A DNA stretch of 35,624 bases from the NCBI RefSeq assembly GCF_000003605.2, contig NW_003119443.1:7952-43575 (forward strand), read 5' to 3'. This DNA is from Saccoglossus kowalevskii (Eukaryota > Hemichordata > Enteropneusta > Harrimaniidae). Positions 1 through 11,092 of the stretch are shown here, piece by piece. The notes beneath the pieces were generated by a model. That model did not search any database, was not told where the DNA came from, and worked only from the letters and a program-made list of their open reading frames with translations. Each line of letters opens with the position of its first letter. The stretch's first letter is position 1. The position numbers were made by a program, and so were the translations under genes.

Positions 1-105
<105 letters not shown>

Positions 106-155
106 GAACCAGTAAAATTAAGTGTTTGTATTTTAAGATTGCTGGTAAAGTTCAT

Positions 156-365
156 TTATAACGTAAACATTTCAATTGTTATTGGTTTACTAAACTGCAT
201 GTCATATTTTTGTGCGACACGTGGTGAGTCACAACTAGTATCTGAGGCATATTGTTGAAACCGGTCAAAGTAGCGTTGTCGTTCTTCATACCCGCATGCC
301 CTCATGCCATCATCTTTTGACGATGAACCCGTGTTAAAATGCTGACTAGGGTTGAACACCAACAA
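156..365 (-). other. Unassigned ORF, possible 3' terminal exon
   Basis: An open frame of about 69 codons ending in TAA at 156. Its composition is balanced and rich in Gln, Arg, Asp and Ser, unlike the low-complexity ORFs nearby. It has no ATG at its upstream edge, but the sequence there contains acceptor-like AG dinucleotides after a T-rich stretch, so it could be the last exon of a gene whose other exons I cannot find. No domain is recognised. A second weak minus-strand ORF at 681-974 (97 codons) has no splice or start support. Either may be chance. Confidence 0.2.
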
Positions 366-2255
366 ATGCGTCGACCCCTATTCTGTACGAGAATGTCGCG
401 TACTCAGTGAAAAGGCTTAAGCCAATTGCCGAGATTATTCACTAACGATTGCGACTTTGGGGAATTTTGGTTAAGATCCGAATGTTTACGTTGAAATAAC
501 CAGAATAAGGGCACTTTCCCAATCATGGAATACAATAAAAATGAAATATGTGTACCATTCTCATTACCTCAAGATATTTGCACATAACACTCGTGCTGGG
601 AGAACCATTGACATTCAATGACGGAACTATCGCCTGAGGAGAGACTTCGTTTCGTCCATCAAATAGTGTCATATGCTACTTCAAAACGAAGATATGGAAA
701 GTTCAAGTAGCTGACGAGACACCAATAGCATATAATCTTCGACTGAAAGTGTTTTATTTGATCGAAATGTATATTCAATTTGCTCGCGGCGTAAAACATG
801 TACACCGACGCTGCCGTGTATACTGATATACAAAGCCAAAGCCAAAGACCTGCCGTGGCTTTTAATTGTCCCGTTTTCGTCTATATGTGTGATTTCATGG
901 AGCCAGTGAAATTTAAAATACACATTAAAGTAGGGTTTATGAATTAAACTTGATTTAATTGCAATTGAAAACACCGATGCATTGTTTCTGCATTTTTTCT
1001 TTGATTCCAGTCAATCAGCCTTGTCAATTGGGGTAGGCCACTCATGACATATATAGGTCGAAATAATTATCGGACACTAATATAATTCGACTGGTATAAT
1101 TCAGTGGATACTGGGTCAGAAAAGATCGGGATCTGAATTCAAATATTGATTTATTCTGTCTCAGGTCGGTCAGAATAGAAAACGTGATTGAACGGTGAAA
1201 TCAAAATATAACTTAATGGATGGTTTTATTTTTATTTTACTTTCTACTGAAACATATTTTTTTTAAAAATCGGCACTAGATGAAGGTCAAATATGCTCAA
1301 GCGCACTTTCTTTACAAGCGGACACCAACATCAGTATAATTTGTGGTTGTCGTCGCACCGCGCACTCATGTTATATGGGTCCTACATTAACAAAGATGGC
1401 GACTTTGCTTGTTGTGCTTTTCAACACGTACAAAAAGGATAACTTTGTATATACGGTGATTGATCGCCTTATGCATTCGCTTCCACTACGAAGAATAACT
1501 GGAACTGAAAAAGAAAAAAATTTGTTTACATAAACATGTGCATTATCTATTATTATGGTAACACATGGTAGAAATATACCGTGTTCAAGTTTCGAAAATT
1601 AGAAAATAGTATAATTACTCCTCTTACCCATTTGTTTTATAATGAGCATATAATTAACTATGAATGAAGAACATATTGACAAATTCTTAAAGTGTTTGAA
1701 AAGCCCAGCACTTATCCTTAAACAAGTTGCGCGTGAAATCTGATGATAAGATGGCAGGATTCTAACATGAACGCTGATATTTTATCTTACTCAATTTAAA
1801 TACGTCTTTTACATTAACGTGCGTACAAAATTGGTACAAAAAAACAAAACCAAAAGTAATTTCGCAATACATTAAAATTGTTGCTGATAGTCGGGTACGA
1901 CGATCTGTGATTTGGATGTCAATTTATCTCCGTAAAGCTCCGATCATTTCCGAGATGACCCGAATGTTAATTATTCACGTAATCGCATTACGGGACTGTT
2001 ATTTACCAAGTAAATAAATCGAAGTGAAGTGTCTTATCTTATAAGCCCCATGCGATGTTTTTTAAATAGTACAAGGTTTCTGTTTATATGAAAAATAGTG
2101 AACCCAACGTTATTGACGCCATCATTACCTGCAGCTAGCACATACATGTATTCAGAATCAGTACAAATCAAAACCAAGTCGTAGAAATGCAAGTGAATCA
2201 GCTGAGTAGGATAGAATAGTTTGTTCTTGCAAATCTGGGTTCTCCCCTAGTGATC

Positions 2256-2331
2256 GACACAGGGGGTCGTTACTTTATGCGGGGCCTACGCTAATTCAGT
2301 GGTCCCGCATATAGTGACGATCCCCTGTGTT
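2256..2331 (+). ncRNA. Pre-miRNA-like hairpin or short palindromic element
   Basis: Two arms, 2256-2286 and 2301-2331, can fold into a stem of about 31 bp closed by a 14-nt loop. I paired them base by base: as plus-strand RNA there is one U-U mismatch, the three other differences within the core 29 bp are G-U wobbles, and a further G-U pair sits near the stem base. On the minus strand the wobble positions would be A-C mismatches. The size is in the range of a microRNA precursor, but a MITE remnant is also possible. No expression evidence is available. Confidence 0.4.
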
Positions 2332-3334
2332 TGTGCATAGATGAGCCGTGAACCGTCGATAAATTCGTGTTTTCTAGGTAAAGTGTAAATGAATTGTTAA
2401 ATATTATGTAATATTATTTATTTTTATCAACAATGACATAATAACAATAAATATAACTAAATCAAATGAAACATATGATCAGTGAGAGATATTATTCATC
2501 ATAAAATTGAATTACATGGCTGTAATATATGTATAACTGATTTAAATTAATTTATATAGCTGAAATTAATAAATAAATCGATCTCTGCATATGCCAGCAC
2601 GATCAAGACACTCTAGCCACGTTCAGACGGGCACTCAATCCTTAAGCTTAACAACGGGTTATCGTTGTTGCGTTCAGACAGAGATGAGACCGTCACTCAA
2701 GACCAACTCGATTCGAACCAAAATCACACCTTCAGTTGACGAATTTTTCGTAATTGGTAAACAATCCAGAATCAATGTAAATGTTTACGTAATGTTCAGT
2801 TAAATTTCAGTAGTTCAGTTGATATATGTTCTCAGAAGAATCCCCAGAAGAATCCACGCTAATGAGACGTGCATACACGGTAACCTCAATGCATTCATCA
2901 ATTATATTGAATGTCCGGACATGTATATTGAAAAAAAACCCGACGAGATTTGAAGAAATATAGCACGATTAGACCATAACAAATACTTACAAATCGTAAA
3001 ACAAGCTGGTAGGCTGGTTGGTGCTCCACACCGCTAAAAAAACAAGCAACATGTTTTCAAAAGTTACTATGGTAGGACATGAACGTGAAGCTAACGTCTG
3101 TTTATAACTAAAACCGCGAAAAAAAACACATTCAGTCTTTAGAAGTGACTTTATTTATTACTAGGATATTTTCTACTGTTACATTTATTATTTCCAGAAG
3201 TTGAAGGCAGCATTTACAGTTCATTTAAAGTTCAAAGTTCTCGATAATGAAAATAGACATAGAAAAAAAATGTCATATTTTGCCCACGCTCAAGCTGAGT
3301 AGAATGCGCTACGCGTGATGAAGAAATCAGTTTT

Positions 3335-3570
3335 TTGCTGTTGCCATGGAAACATGTTTTACAACCTAACTAGAGTGAAGGTCTGACTAGCCTGCCAAGT
3401 TTGAACCAAATCAGATTTTACCTAATAACTAGGGCGAAGGTGTAACCTGCCTGTCAAGTTTGAGCGAAATCGACCAACCCAAAATAATCACAGAATAATT
3501 AATACGTGAAAACACTTGAAATAACACACACATACACACAAAATTGATTTTAAGGGCAATCCTAGCGGAC
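3335..3570. repeat. Imperfect ~60-bp tandem duplication in a dispersed-repeat-like block
   Basis: Two diverged copies of a unit follow each other (about 3365-3422 and 3423-3480). Each has an ACCTAA-CTAG start, a GAAGGT core and a CTGYCAAGTTTGA-CAAATC-type end. The block is preceded by GTTGCCATGGAAAC (3340-3353), which fits the RFX X-box pattern, and followed by a degenerate CA-rich stretch (3524-3541) and a CGGACGGAGCGG run. This layout looks like part of a genomic repeat family rather than unique sequence. The family cannot be named without a search. Confidence 0.4.
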
Positions 3571-4053
3571 GGAGCGGATCGCCAATATATCATGTACTCG
3601 CATAAATCGCCGTAAAAAGAATTATTTTGAAATCGAGTTAAAAGACACCTTCAGTAACATACTGCAGCGAAATATATGTTTTCTCTTGCCGTGAATATTC
3701 TGTCATGAATTTGTTTTTGCGTATCTGTTAACCGACTTAATTAACTGATTATTAGCGAATTGCTGTGTTACGTCTGTCATCGTTTAGGTCTATTTGAAGT
3801 TTTGGACGGAACTTGGCTCAGTGATTTGGAACTAATTACGAGATATCCGTCGCGATTCTGACAGTTGGTATTCCATAGTTATTAATGTAGTGAACGATTA
3901 ATCAAAAGATATGACGTATTTAGTACTTAGTGTGATTGGCTTTATGATTGAAGTTTACGCCTTAGAGTCTTTTTACTGCTTCGTAATTGGTTAGAGTTTT
4001 GAAAATGAATAAAGAGAGTTTGAGTTGGTCTTGACGAACAGAGCACGATAGAC

Positions 4054-4180
4054 GCAGTAGAGAGAGAGAGCAGTCCTGGAGAGTCGAGTCGAGAGTCCGA
4101 GAGAGTCCAGGGGCGAGCCTTGAGGCAGTCCAGTCTTGGGCGAGTCTTGGTTCAGCCTTGCGAGAGTCTTGGGGATTTTT
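4054..4180. repeat. GAGA/GAGTC-rich purine tract, possible LTR fragment
   Basis: Irregular repeats of GAGAGA, GAGTC and GAGTCTTGG. A second low-complexity pair follows, with TTCCCCCTGACA-like copies near 4334-4346 and 4374-4386. The surrounding 0.9 kb (about 3765-4675) is higher in GC than its flanks and is followed by TGGCGACC, which resembles a retrotransposon primer-binding site. A solo or truncated LTR is therefore possible. I see no gag or pol coding sequence and could not establish terminal duplications. Confidence 0.3.
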
Positions 4181-6316
4181 TCCCCAGGGCGCTGTGTCTT
4201 ATAGAGTGCTCCAAAAGATCGACTAAGACGAGAGTTGAAACGTATTTCGTTATGTGTGCCTTATTTGACTGTAAAGTTAAAGTGACTTTCCCGATCCCGT
4301 ACCTCAAGGGGACGAGATAGAGAGACGAGACGAGTTCCCCCCTGACAGTGTGGAGAACCCCGAGGGAGAAAGATTTCCCCCTGACAATTCCCTGTGTGTA
4401 TTTATATAGTGTTAAACGGATAATAATCTCATTAGACCGCTGAACATTTTCGATATTTTTAATTAGTGCGTATTTGGTCGAGTTATCTACTAAAAGTGAT
4501 CCGATACCTTCATTGCTCTATATGAATTTCATTCAGATGTGTATTTTTCCATTTATCTGAGTATTTTTTATACCTTTTTTGTACATTTTGCACATTGACC
4601 TCTAGCGACACTTTTAGAATAGGTCGTTTTAATTTACGCGACACATAAGCAAGGTATGTTCCCGGTAAATTAACTGGCGACCTTGTTTTTTTTATTTTTT
4701 ACACTCGACACGACGGTCTTCTAAAGACATGTCTTGCAACGCTACCTTATGATTAGTGTAAATACAGTCTGCGTGTACACCATTAACACACAAACACATA
4801 TCAAATACCCAAATCTTTTTAGTTGACGAATGTGTTTATATCGAATTGTTAGAAAGATTTTTATTTGTAATTTTCACGCAATTATAAAAAGTTCTAATTA
4901 TAAATATTCAAGAAAGTTGTGTTTGCTCAATAGCAACTTCACGTGACTGTACAGTTGCCTTCGGTGGGCAGATGTGATCAATGTTCTCTATCTTGAATTG
5001 AATGGTGTATTTGTACATGCCATGTAATGAAACATTCACACAAAAGGCCACCATTTTCTCCACTTTGTTTACACTATGCAACTTACAGTGGCGTAAAAAT
5101 GTGTTTTTACCACAGTATCTCTGTAACTTGAAGAGTGTTTTTACCCATGATGCAATGAGAAGTTCAAAGTTAACTTAATATTAACCGTGACTGTGACCAC
5201 TGTTTACTAGTAACACAATGTTTAAGTAAAAAGAATTATATGTATAAATCCAAACTATACCCCATTACCTTTTTCATGAAAACTTGCACAAATTTCAAGA
5301 ACATGCGTGTGACATGATAAAATAGAAACATAGCGTGTTAGCAGTGTTTAACGTTAGTACCAAGTAACCTTTGACCTCCCATTGCATCATGGCTAAAACA
5401 AATGACATTGAATTGGGTTATTGTCTGTGAACATACTAGTAATCCCAGTAGTCACGTGGTCAAATTCAAGCAGAGCAAACCTCGGTCGACCATTTAGTGA
5501 GTGCAAACTTTGAAGAAAACATATTTAATCTATTTCAACACAATTCTTTTATTTCTGTCAATACTACTAATTGGACACGTAAACATTGAATAAGATTTGA
5601 TCTCCTCAAAACAGTTCGCTGTTTGAGATATCCTTGTGTGAATTAAACGATCGTGTCGGTGAGGTATATTATTGGTGGGAATTTGTGTAAGTAACTAAAC
5701 CAAGGCTATTCACGAATTGCATGGGATTAATTTAAACTACAAATTTTCTGTTCAGATAAAATAAGGTTCTTTTGTAGTGTAACATACACAATGTGACTTC
5801 GGAGCAAAACCATCATTTCCGACAAGTATCGCCCTCTAGAAATAAGGGGCTTCTGTGACGTCAAAATGATGTAGATTGGTGTTAGGTATGGTAGACACTC
5901 GTCTTTCATAATATGGCTGCTAAGATCTCGCAGAGAGCGAAAAAGCACGTGGCGCGTTTTTTTACCCTCAAGCAGTGTAATATTCTGTCTCGTACATCGT
6001 GTCAACTGTCCCCTTGAGTATGTAACGATAGTAATCGAAACAATGGACGCGATGACTGATGAGAACGGCGTCTCATACACGCATTTTTGTTACACAACAG
6101 CTTGGTCACTAGAGGGCGCTACTTATAGAGCAGGGTATTACTCGTTGCGACGTTGAATGTGTGACGATCATTAGTCATTTACTATTTGTTCACGCTTTTT
6201 GTCAAAATACCGGTAGCATTGTATCTTATAGGATTTCTAATACATAACAATCAATAATCTACGACTAGAAAGTACGCTATGAGTATTCTGTCTAGTGCCA
6301 TCTTCTATCAGGTTTT

Positions 6317-6471
6317 CTAGGATATGGGGTCGGGTACGTTTTCTGCGAAAAGAGTCGCCACATTGCCTGGTGGATCGTATTCACATGCGTACTGCCAGTT
6401 GCCATTGCTATCCAATGCGATATTACAGCCAACACGTTCACTGCTCTTCCATAATACTTGCGTCAAGTGAC
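6317..6471 (-). CDS. Exon 5 of LDLa-CAP gene: C-terminal CAP motifs and stop
   Basis: Acceptor ACAACACAG before 6471; TAG stop at 6319-6317. It encodes HLTQVLWKSS (CAP1 motif, with Gly completed from exon 4), two cysteines (216 and 230) and YDPPGN (CAP2 motif), then a 14-residue tail. Confidence 0.85.
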
Positions 6472-9400
6472 CTGTGTTGTAAAATCAATAGCCAGAGAGT
6501 AAGTAGTCGTTGAATTTGGCATATGACGAAGTGCACCTAAGCTGTCGAGATAGGTCAGCGAACGAGATATGCATATGGTTTGGTGCCTGTTAAATTATTC
6601 TTGAAATAAGCGATATTAAAGTCAACGTTTTGTGTTCCACATGTATAACCACGTTTTGCTCAATTATGTTGGAACGACACGCCCGAATATTGACCGGACG
6701 TTATATCCACAAGGAGCATAATACATGGGTCAACTAGCCACTCATTGGCTATACGTTACCACGTAAGACATAAAGTGACGTAAAGTTGTTCAAGTGACAT
6801 AAAGCACCACACACTGCCATTCACAAAAGACGTTGAGGATCAACACACGGCAATGGAACGATAATAAAGAATTTTGTAAATAGCCATATACATCGAAATT
6901 GACAGTCCAAGTATAATAACGTAAGGAAATAGTTAAAAAAAAGTCTCATATTTTCTAAAGATGAGAAACACGTATACGCGGCTATACAGCCATACAACAA
7001 TTACCCCAATAGGTTTGTACTTGATCGATAACAGCGAAACTCACCAACGGGGTCGATGTCTTCGGGCGTTTTTTCACCAAATGTGTAAACTTTTCTTTCA
7101 TCGTACCAAGCCTTTACAATACCAAATCCTGCAATAAAACAAAGCTTTTCAAAACGACTCAAAGTTGGAAAAGCCAATTATTTTATATAATCTCAACATT
7201 GTGGCAAGTTTGATTAAGTGAGTAACAACGACAACATCAATCATACACATACGTGCTACTAAAGAAGTAACAATATATTACCAGTAGACTTGGAAACATC
7301 AATTGTAGTAAGAGCCAGATTCTCTCCCAAGTACGTGTGCGTCAATGTACCAGTGAGGGCGCTCTTAGTAGCAGCATCCAATGCCAATTCTTCCAAATCG
7401 TCATCCCAAACGAGATCAGGAGTTCCATGCAGACACCTAAAATAGTTGTGGGCTTCTATGAACTGAGGCTTTAATTCGTCGATACCCCCATTCTTGCCGA
7501 TTTTCTTTTGGGATGGCACAGGGCATTTACCGCCTGCTGTGCCCCAGCTCGTCGACTGGCCTGCTGTATTAGTACCATAGTCTGGAAATACATCACATAT
7601 AATGACTTACGCTATATTAAAGTAGACTTATATTTCTTAAAACTTACAAAAAATGTGAAATATCACTGTCCACCTGGAAAACTGATGTGCAGTGAATGGC
7701 ATTTTGTTCTTCTTGGAACTAAGAACTACAGAGAATTAACAAACTGTACAAATTATACTCTGTGGTGGCGCTATTTATAACAACCCGTTTGCTGATGTAT
7801 GACATGTCTGAAAATCATTGATGCCTGACATTCTATCAGGCAAGAATTGCACATGCATTCTATCGCAATTAAATGTAATAATACATGCTCAAAGGTTTAC
7901 TATTACACCCGAGCGACAAAAACTATAGTCAAGTATATAATTGCATTGTACTCACCACAGTCGTTATCATCTGTGTCATCACCGCAGTCAAACAATCCAT
8001 TACATCGTTGGTCCTCAGAAATACACATGAGTTTATTAGGTGAGCTACCAATGCAAGCAAGAGGCTTGTCATCCCCATATTGCTGTTTACACATACCATC
8101 ATACTATGAAGAAAATTAAGAAATACACACAGGGATATCAACGATGCACATAAACAAATGTGAACGATGTTGACTACATATATCCAACTTTTATATATTT
8201 TTAAACTCTCACAAACACAATGAAAAACCCACCGTGATGTCATATATACAACCGTTTATTGTCAAGAAAATTATCAAACTTTCATTTTACACCACAATTT
8301 TTCTATCAGATTATATGATTGTAAGAACCTCTATGGCGAATAGGCTTTATCCCCGCTTTGTCTGTGGAACGCGACGTGTGAGGGCGCACTTCAATTACAT
8401 CAGTGGCTACTCTGAGGTTCCATGCCACTAATCAACCAATGGTTTCAATTAGTAAATGCCTAGCAAGAACCAATGACATTTTTTTAATATTTTTTTTTCT
8501 CAGGTGTTCCCTGTTCGAGGGCCCGATCACCTGGGTCAAAAAAAGGTTAGACTAACATGTGGTATTTTGTTTACTACTTAGCGGCTGCGTACCTGTAGGA
8601 TTATTCTGTGTGTATTTGGATGTTCTAATCTTGGTGTTTTTTCAGTGATTTCTCTAGGTGCAGTCCAAATACAGTAGGTGTGTCTTGTTTACCTGAGTTT
8701 TGCAAGAGTTTGAGCTGGCCGACATGTGCGTTTTTTCATGTGGTTGATTAAAGGCATGTTGATTTCTCATTTTAGAGCCATGTTTCCAACTTTGTTTATT
8801 ATTTTCATATAGCAATCTCATTATATGTTAACATTGTCGTCTGTGGAGTTTCAATTAGTGGTATGAGCCCGTTAGTGTGTGTATCTCTCAACCGTTGTTT
8901 ATTGTCAAGTATTGGTGAGCTATTAGAGGCCACAAAACTGTTTGTTTTGCGGAGAAATTTTAAAGACAGAAACAATAATAAAATCCGTGTTTTATGTTTA
9001 CAGTCATTTTGTAGGATTGTGAGCATGATAACAAGCTATAAATGTAGATCAAACAAAATATTATTAGTAGTATTTTCTTTTGAGAAATTCAACAAAACGT
9101 TAACATTGTCGTCAATGGAAATCTAAATACTAGTAGTGGGATGCGACCTATAATGCCAACTAACTTCATGAAGAGACAACTAACTTAAGACCGCCTAGGT
9201 CGGTCATAACAAATTAAGTTAGCCATTAGCAACAATAGCACTGTAAAGTACATTCTCCGTTAAATAAATAATTTAGACTCGTACATGTACGTAGGGTCTT
9301 TATCATGGACTAAATTAAAGTGAATAAAATTCAATAAAATTAAAGTGAATATAGTGAAATGGGACCAATCAGTTATAATATTATTAGTTATAATAAATAG

Positions 9401-11008
9401 TGTATAACCAATTAGGCCACAATATTCTGAAATTAAATCAAAAAATAAACACAAGGAATTTGGTACACCAACCACTCAGTAAAAAATAAAAAATTACAAA
9501 GTAGTAAAGAACGGGTTTCAGGTGTCTCTCAACTCTCAAGCAATGATGAAAATCACAAGCAATCATTGTAATAAGGTATAATATATAGTAGCCACCAGTT
9601 GGAAATCGTTGTCCTGAGTAACTTTTCAAAATAGTTTTAGATACACAACACATGTACTTGCTTCACTTCACTAAATAGAGTCATATTCGAGCGATGGGTA
9701 TACTAGATGCCGTCTATTATCGTCAGTCTTTAAACAATCTAAGAACAATGGACTTGTTAATGGTCTGAAGTGTTGTGGGCGGGCGTATTCCCATTAAGAC
9801 TAATTTAGGCTATCATGCTGGCAAATAGCCCTGGACTACGTCAAGGATTTATTAACGGAGGTCCTTACGGATAAATATTTGTTTCTTTTATTTGATTTTT
9901 CAAAGTATATATGTGAGTATTTAATGTGAACATTACCCGCTTTTACACATACGTGTTTCCAGTATTGTTAACATAAAGCATACATATTGGCTGTGGAATT
10001 GAAAAAAAAATGTTATTCGCCATCACCACCCAATTTCTAATTTCTCACATGTCACGTCGTTCGAATAGTAATATACGCTTGAGGATCATTTTCTGACAGA
10101 AATCATTAAGAATCATTTCCTCCTAAAACTGATTAAACAACTCTGTCTATAAATATAGCACACGACAAAGAAATAAATATGAAAGATGCTAATATGTGCA
10201 TATTCGAGAGTGAGTAGTTTTCATTCCAATTATTCTTGATTCACCTTTTAATACCGATATTATGTTAGTGTTGAAAACCACGAAAGATGAGCTACCCATC
10301 AGTTTCCATATGTTTAATAGTGTATGTTAACAGGGATGGTGGTAAACCGGGTCATATCATATATAACATAACAAATGACTAAACAAAGTCGTGGTGTACT
10401 CATCAGTCAATATGCTTTTAAGTAGAAGATACATGGGTATGATGATGTGGTTACTACAGTATTGCCGAAATACAAAATTACATATTCTAAACTCAAAATA
10501 AAATAGTGTGCTACGTAGTCCGATGACGAATATAAGAGTTTCACATACCAGTACATTTATCTACTTTTCATAAAGAGTATAATCATCATATCTTAAAATA
10601 CGCAGAAGGAAAAGTACTTTAATTGCATGATGTGATGGTACAAGCCTCACCCATGACATGCTGAATTTATAAATAAACACGCGTCGACACAGGTGTCGTG
10701 TGACGTGTTACTGATAACAAATGTACATTTACCACGAGAATGATGTTATAGACGGAACGCACGCGTCGACGAATTTGTAGTATCATGATTTAGTCACAAA
10801 TCAAATACGTTCATGATTTTTTTCTTTCTTTAGAAATGTAATTTTATTGATAACAGTAAATAATATGACACTTTCTTATATGAATACGAATAATTAATGG
10901 AATTTTAAAAGAATGTACCACTCGATCATCATTACTCACCTGTGGAAGCATTGCGTTAGCCGTTGAGGCTATCACGACCACGCACACTAAAATCAGACCA
11001 ATCGACAT
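6317..11008 (-). CDS. Secreted LDLa-CAP domain protein (five exons, 251 aa)
   Basis: Coding exons, in transcript order, are 11008-10940, 8103-7956, 7581-7282, 7128-7045 and 6471-6317. All introns are GT-AG and the phases match at every join (0, 1, 1, 1). The protein has a signal peptide (about 1-19, cleavage after Ala-Asn-Ala), an LDLa module (28-72; cysteines 28, 40, 50, 57, 63 and 72), a Gly/Ser/Thr linker and a CAP (SCP/PR-1) domain from about residue 110 to 240. CAP landmarks are His117 in EAHN, Glu136 or Glu137, Glu159 in LGEN, the GHLTQVLW motif (His202) and the second motif ending YDPPGN (232-237). The two His and two Glu match the conserved CAP cavity tetrad. The protein ends soon after the CAP domain with no CRISP Cys-rich tail. 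CAP proteins are extracellular and bind sterols, lipids or protein partners; LDLa modules bind calcium and ligands. The substrate here is unknown. Additional exons skipped by this model cannot be excluded. Confidence 0.85.
7045..7128 (-). CDS. Exon 4 of LDLa-CAP gene: central CAP segment
   Basis: An 84-nt exon between acceptor TTTTATTGCAG and donor GTTG|GTGAGT. It encodes a segment beginning FGIVKAWYDERKVYTF, the AWYDE region typical of CAP proteins that precedes the GHxTQ motif. It is phase 1 at both ends, so it joins exons 3 and 5 in frame. Confidence 0.85.
7282..7581 (-). CDS. Exon 3 of LDLa-CAP gene: linker and N-terminal CAP half
   Basis: Acceptor ATTTCCAG before 7581, donor ACTG|GTAATA after 7282. 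It encodes a linker with one Cys, then the start of the CAP fold: EAHNYFR, LVWDDDLEELALDAA and HTYLGENLAL. This is the exon in which the CAP family is most easily recognised. Confidence 0.88.
7956..8103 (-). CDS. Exon 2 of LDLa-CAP gene: LDL-receptor class A module
   Basis: Acceptor TTCTTCATAG before 8103, donor G|GTGAGT after 7956. The exon encodes six cysteines with LDLa spacing and the acidic signature CNGLFDCGDDTDDNDC, which carries the calcium-cage Asp/Asn residues. The whole module sits on one exon, as is common for shuffled LDLa domains. Confidence 0.85.
10940..11008 (-). CDS. Exon 1 of LDLa-CAP gene: signal peptide
   Basis: 23 codons starting MSIGLILVCVVVIASTANA, a textbook signal peptide: short n-region, hydrophobic core, A-N-A cleavage motif. 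It ends CAG|GTGAGT at a codon boundary (phase 0), which matches the acceptor of the LDLa exon at 8103. The 2.8 kb intron between them shows no other obvious coding exon. Confidence 0.8.
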
Positions 11009-11063
11009 TCTGTAGAAAATATTGACGACGCCTGGATGTGTCACTACTGGAACTGCGCATACC

Positions 11064-11071
11064 TTTATATA
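11064..11071 (-). promoter_or_regulatory. TATA box of LDLa-CAP gene
   Basis: TATATAAA on the minus strand, 56 bp upstream of the ATG at 11008, which would give a 5' UTR of roughly 25-30 nt. A caveat is that TTTTCTACAG directly before the ATG also looks like a splice acceptor, so a 5' UTR intron and a more distal promoter are possible. Confidence 0.45.
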
Positions 11072-11092
11072 TACTTGCAGGATTAAAGCCAT

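Larger units (their letters stand above)
366..6316. other. Intergenic region with no supported gene
   Basis: About 6 kb downstream of the LDLa-CAP gene. No ORF shows a domain, a splice-supported continuation or coding-like composition beyond the weak ones at 156-365 and 681-974. It holds a hairpin (2256-2331), a dispersed-repeat-like block (about 3335-3570), a GAGTC-rich purine tract (4054-4180) and a pair of inverted CGCCCTCTAG motifs (5825-5839 and 6109-6123). Confidence 0.6.

Noticed and set aside
5727..6080. 117-codon minus-strand ORF
   Set aside because: No domain or splice logic, and it lies largely between the inverted CGCCCTCTAG motifs, so a repeat-borne chance ORF is more likely.
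7508..8243. ORFs on both strands around the LDLa exon, including a 104-codon minus-strand frame at 7929-8243
   Set aside because: Out-of-frame or antisense shadows of exons 2 and 3; only the six-cysteine LDLa frame has splice support.
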